Part shown: positions 61,584 to 64,000 of the stretch, in pieces | How positions within the stretch are numbered: position 1 is the stretch's first letter | Layout of the letters: the number at the start of each line of letters is the position of its first letter | From: Propionispira raffinosivorans DSM 20765 | GTDB taxonomy: Bacteria; Bacillota; Negativicutes; Selenomonadales; Selenomonadaceae | Assembly: GCF_000381065.1 (NCBI RefSeq) | Contig: NZ_KB905851.1 | Location: 1-64,000, forward strand | DNA length: 64,000 nucleotides | Direction: 5' to 3' | Made by a program: the position numbers and the translations under genes | Notes under the pieces: generated by a model | What the model saw: only the letters and a program-made list of their open reading frames with translations | What the model was told of the DNA's origin: nothing | Databases searched by the model: none

Positions 61584-61612
61584 TTGCTTATTTTGTTGAA
61601 AACAATTATAAT
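61584..61612 (+). promoter_or_regulatory. Promoter of the yaaR-holB-yaaT operon
   Basis: TTGCTT (61584-61589), a 17-bp spacer and a perfect TATAAT (61607-61612) about 100 bp before yaaR. Confidence 0.65.
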
Positions 61613-61708
61613 TTAACTAGAGTGGGGTTTTCTGATATTTCGTAAATGGTAAAATCAGAAGAAGTGTCCACATCCCTATAGTCATTATCATGATAAAGGA
61701 TGTATATT

Positions 61709-62155
61709 ATGAAAATAGATGGTTTAGGCGCGCAACGGACAATCCCGATGGGAGACCGTGATACAGGAACAAAGGTAGCAAAAAAGAACAGTGATTTTTC
61801 ATCGGAGCTTACACGTAATCAGGATGGACTTTCCTTAGAAAAAATGAATGAGCTGCTGGCGAAAATTGATGAACAGGGTGCAAAACTAACTCAAACACCA
61901 ACGTATGATGAACTCAAGTCCTATCGTGATTTAGTTAAGACATTCGTAGGTGAAGCTGTTTCACGCATGTATAGCATGCAGACACAAACCGGCTGGGATC
62001 GACAAGGACGGCAAAAGGTCTACACAACGGTACGTAAGGTTGATGGTAAAATGGAAGAAATGGCAGAAGAAATACGTTTGGGGCAGTCTACCCAGCTTAG
62101 CATTGCTGCGAAACAAGATGTGATCCGTGGCATGCTTGTGGATTTATACATGTAA
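61709..62155 (+). CDS. yaaR: YaaR-family (DUF327) protein
   Basis: This 148-residue protein of the YaaR family is mostly helical, with SLEKMNELLAKIDEQGAKLTQTPTYDELKSYRDLVKTFVGEAVSRMY and YTTVRKVDGKMEEMAEEI. AAAGGATG sets the ATG at 61709, and an earlier ATG at 61700 is less likely. Function is unknown. It is conserved between tmk and holB in Firmicutes. Its stop overlaps the holB start (TAATG). Confidence 0.9.
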   Translation: MKIDGLGAQRTIPMGDRDTGTKVAKKNSDFSSELTRNQDGLSLEKMNELLAKIDEQGAKLTQTPTYDELKSYRDLVKTFVGEAVSRMYSMQTQTGWDRQGRQKVYTTVRKVDGKMEEMAEEIRLGQSTQLSIAAKQDVIRGMLVDLYM

Positions 62156-63135
62156 TGGAAATTATGTGGGAGAAAATCATTGGGCATATAGAAATTATTC
62201 AGCGTTTAAAAAATTTGATTCAAGAAAATCGCATGCCGCATGCGCTGTTATTTGTGGGGCCAAAAGGGATCGGCAAATTTTTAACCGCACAGATAACAGC
62301 TGCGGCACTTTTTTGTAATGGAAAAGAAAAACCTTGCGGTTTATGTCCTTCGTGTCAGGCTCTTTTGACGGATACACATCCTGATTTTTATACAGTAGAA
62401 CCGGATGGACAAATGATTAAGATTGAACAGATCCGCCACTTGCAGACGGAAGTGGCTCTAGCGCCGTATCTGGCTGACAAACGTATTGTGATCATTGATC
62501 AAGCGGAAACAATGAACGTTCAGGCGGCGAACAGCTTGCTTAAGATACTAGAAGAACCAACCGGTAATCTTGTTTTTATTTTAATTGCCAATAATCGGCA
62601 ATCACTTTTAGATACGATTATTTCCCGGTGTATGATGGTGCCATTTCATGCATTGGAATTGTCTTGTTTGGCGGGGGCTTTAGAACAAAGGGGTATCGCG
62701 GCAGATGATGCAACAGCTCTGGCGGCATTGGCTGAAGGCAGCTTGGGAAAAGCAATTGATTTACAGGATAATGGTGGATTGGAGCTGCGACGTCAAGCTT
62801 TGGATCTTTTGGTGCAGCTTCAGCAAATGGATATGGATGCTGTCTGGGCCTGTGGACAGAAATTGGGAGAACTTGATCGTCAAACGCTGCAGGAATTTGT
62901 GTTGTACTTAAATATGCTGCTGCGTGATTTTCTTGTTTTACAGGTGGATGAGCAAAGCAATAAATTATACAATCAAGATGTAGCTTCAGTGCTTTTGGAG
63001 CAGAAATTATATTGGTCAGAAAATAAATTATTACGGGCGATGAAAGAAATTACTGTTGCGCAAAAGATGTTGAGCTCAAATGCGAATGCACGGCTCGTCA
63101 TGGAACAGTTTTTGATTAAGTTGCGCGATTTATGA
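62155..63135 (+). CDS. holB: DNA polymerase III delta' subunit
   Basis: This is a clamp-loader subunit. The N-terminal AAA+ fold has RMPHALLFVGPKGIGKFLTAQ (P-loop-like), a zinc module (FCNGKEKPCGLCPSCQALL), IVIIDQAETMNVQAANSLLKILEEP and SRCMMVPFHAL with the SRC motif. It is 326 residues, normal for HolB. It is translationally coupled to yaaR and is followed 16 bases later by yaaT. Confidence 0.94.
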   Translation: MEIMWEKIIGHIEIIQRLKNLIQENRMPHALLFVGPKGIGKFLTAQITAAALFCNGKEKPCGLCPSCQALLTDTHPDFYTVEPDGQMIKIEQIRHLQTEVALAPYLADKRIVIIDQAETMNVQAANSLLKILEEPTGNLVFILIANNRQSLLDTIISRCMMVPFHALELSCLAGALEQRGIAADDATALAALAEGSLGKAIDLQDNGGLELRRQALDLLVQLQQMDMDAVWACGQKLGELDRQTLQEFVLYLNMLLRDFLVLQVDEQSNKLYNQDVASVLLEQKLYWSENKLLRAMKEITVAQKMLSSNANARLVMEQFLIKLRDL

Positions 63136-63151
63136 TAGAGGAGGCTGCGTT

Positions 63152-63970
63152 GTGCAGATAGTAGTGGGAGTACGCTTCAAAGAAGCGGGAAAAATATATT
63201 ATTTTGATCCAGGACAACTTGTGCTTGTACAAGATGATGATGTTATCGTTGAAACAGCACGTGGCATAGAATATGGAATGGTGGTTATTGGTCCTCGTGA
63301 AGTAAAGGATGAAGACATTGTTTTACCTTTAAAAACTGTGCAGCGTAAAGCTACACCGAGTGACCGTACGAAAGTTAAAGAAAATGAAGTTAAAGAAAAA
63401 GAAGCTTTTACGATTTGTGAAAAGAAAATTGTAACGCATGCTTTACCAATGAAACTGATTGATGTTGAGTATACGTTTGATGTGAATAAAATTATTTTTT
63501 ATTTTACAGCGGATGGCCGTATTGATTTTAGAGAATTAGTAAAAGATTTAGCAGCTGTTTTTCGTACACGTATTGAACTTCGGCAGATTGGTGTACGTGA
63601 TGAAGCCAAACTTATGGGCGGGATTGGTTGCTGCGGCAGATCATTATGCTGTTCAACCTTTCTTGGCGATTTTGAACCAGTTTCCATTCGTATGGCAAAA
63701 GAGCAGAATCTGTCACTGAATCCAACGAAAATTTCGGGGATTTGCGGCAGATTAATGTGCTGCTTGAAATATGAAAATGACTGTTATTGCAATAAATGTC
63801 CAAGTAAGAAAATTACGGCACCAAAGCCGGGGACTCGTGTTATTACGGTTGAGGGTGAAGGGAAAGTAATTTCGATTCACAATCAGCGTAAAACGGCAAC
63901 CATTTTACTCGATGACAGTAAAACAGTAGTAGCTTCCTGGGAGGATGTAATTTCAAAAGATGAAGCTTGA
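63152..63970 (+). CDS. yaaT: PSP1-domain protein YaaT (RicT)
   Basis: This 272-residue protein has the PSP1 domain (VGVRFKEAGKIYYFDPGQL and a long conserved region) and two cysteine clusters: GGIGCCGRSLCCSTFLGDF, and ICGRLMCCLKYENDCYCNKCPSK. In Bacillus RicT these bind iron-sulfur clusters and the protein works with RicA and RicF in RNA processing and in the Spo0A phosphorelay. The start is GTG with GAGGAGG upstream. Its end overlaps the next gene by 11 bases. Confidence 0.93.
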   Translation: MQIVVGVRFKEAGKIYYFDPGQLVLVQDDDVIVETARGIEYGMVVIGPREVKDEDIVLPLKTVQRKATPSDRTKVKENEVKEKEAFTICEKKIVTHALPMKLIDVEYTFDVNKIIFYFTADGRIDFRELVKDLAAVFRTRIELRQIGVRDEAKLMGGIGCCGRSLCCSTFLGDFEPVSIRMAKEQNLSLNPTKISGICGRLMCCLKYENDCYCNKCPSKKITAPKPGTRVITVEGEGKVISIHNQRKTATILLDDSKTVVASWEDVISKDEA

Positions 63971-64000
63971 TCTCAAAGATAATGAACGACTAGATGACTT
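63960..64000 (+). CDS. Start of a probable TrmN6/YabB-type methyltransferase gene (partial)
   Basis: From the ATG at 63960, overlapping the end of yaaT, the frame reads MKLDLKDNERLDDL to the window edge. This matches the N-terminal pattern of the tRNA-modifying TrmN6/YabB methyltransferases (basic start, then DERLD). The gene order yaaT then yabB-like also occurs in Bacillus. Only 13 codons are visible. Confidence 0.5.
   Translation, partial: MKLDLKDNERLDD

Overview
The window looks like chromosomal DNA of a low-GC anaerobic Firmicute, most likely of the class Negativicutes (didermic relatives of Selenomonas). This is an inference from three things. The type III PLP decarboxylase at 56.5 kb resembles the Selenomonas ruminantium lysine/ornithine decarboxylase. 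The right end carries a Bacillus-like tmk, yaaR, holB, yaaT order. Leader regulation is Gram-positive in style (S-box and T-box), while strict-anaerobe enzymes are present: a HydE maturase, a glycyl-radical enzyme and a group 4 [NiFe] hydrogenase.

Layout. 0-1.3 kb: two different IS66 transposase remnants fused head to head at a palindrome, then tRNA-Thr(CGT). 1.3-11.4 kb: a PAS-GGDEF protein, a hemolysin III homologue, an S-box-controlled metA-type gene, two paralogous exported proteins, hydE, a chemoreceptor with a heme H-NOX domain, methylglyoxal synthase and a Y1 (RAYT-like) transposase. 11.7-19.5 kb: a compact Hyf-like energy-converting [NiFe] hydrogenase operon (hyfBCEFGHI-like) ending in an ArsR-family regulator. 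19.7-25.1 kb: a DUF2225 protein, an unknown protein, a DUF4127 protein and a FIST-domain soluble chemoreceptor. 25.3-29.7 kb: a glycyl-radical enzyme, its DeoR-type regulator and a divergent activase, with palindromic operators between them. 29.7-33.6 kb: a flavin reductase and divergent serC and serA, serA behind a T-box. 33.7-42.7 kb: a PrpR-like sigma-54 activator, a strong -24/-12 promoter and a sugar-acid catabolic operon (DUF1537 kinase, PdxA2-like dehydrogenase, DapA-family enzyme, 2-hydroxyacid dehydrogenase, iron alcohol dehydrogenase, MFS transporter). 42.8-48.5 kb: two Cache chemoreceptors and an amino-acid permease. 48.5-52.6 kb: a minus-strand block of two DMT exporters, a mutarotase-like protein, a HAD phosphatase and a YgbA-like protein. 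52.9-56.3 kb: a methionine ABC transporter with two MetQ lipoproteins. 56.5-64 kb: an amino-acid decarboxylase, a small membrane protein with no canonical start codon, a dense DnaA-box cluster in long inverted repeats, a DegS-like kinase, a second decarboxylase, tmk, yaaR, holB, yaaT and the start of a methyltransferase gene.

The most unusual feature is the DnaA-box cluster at 57.88-58.04 kb, which includes a perfect 23-bp inverted repeat carrying a consensus box on each arm and lies far from any visible dnaA or dnaN. Next are the H-NOX chemoreceptor, the sigma-54 sugar-acid operon, the small NiFe hydrogenase whose large subunit ends at its processing point, and two genes that seem to use rare start codons. 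I saw no CRISPR array and no prophage.
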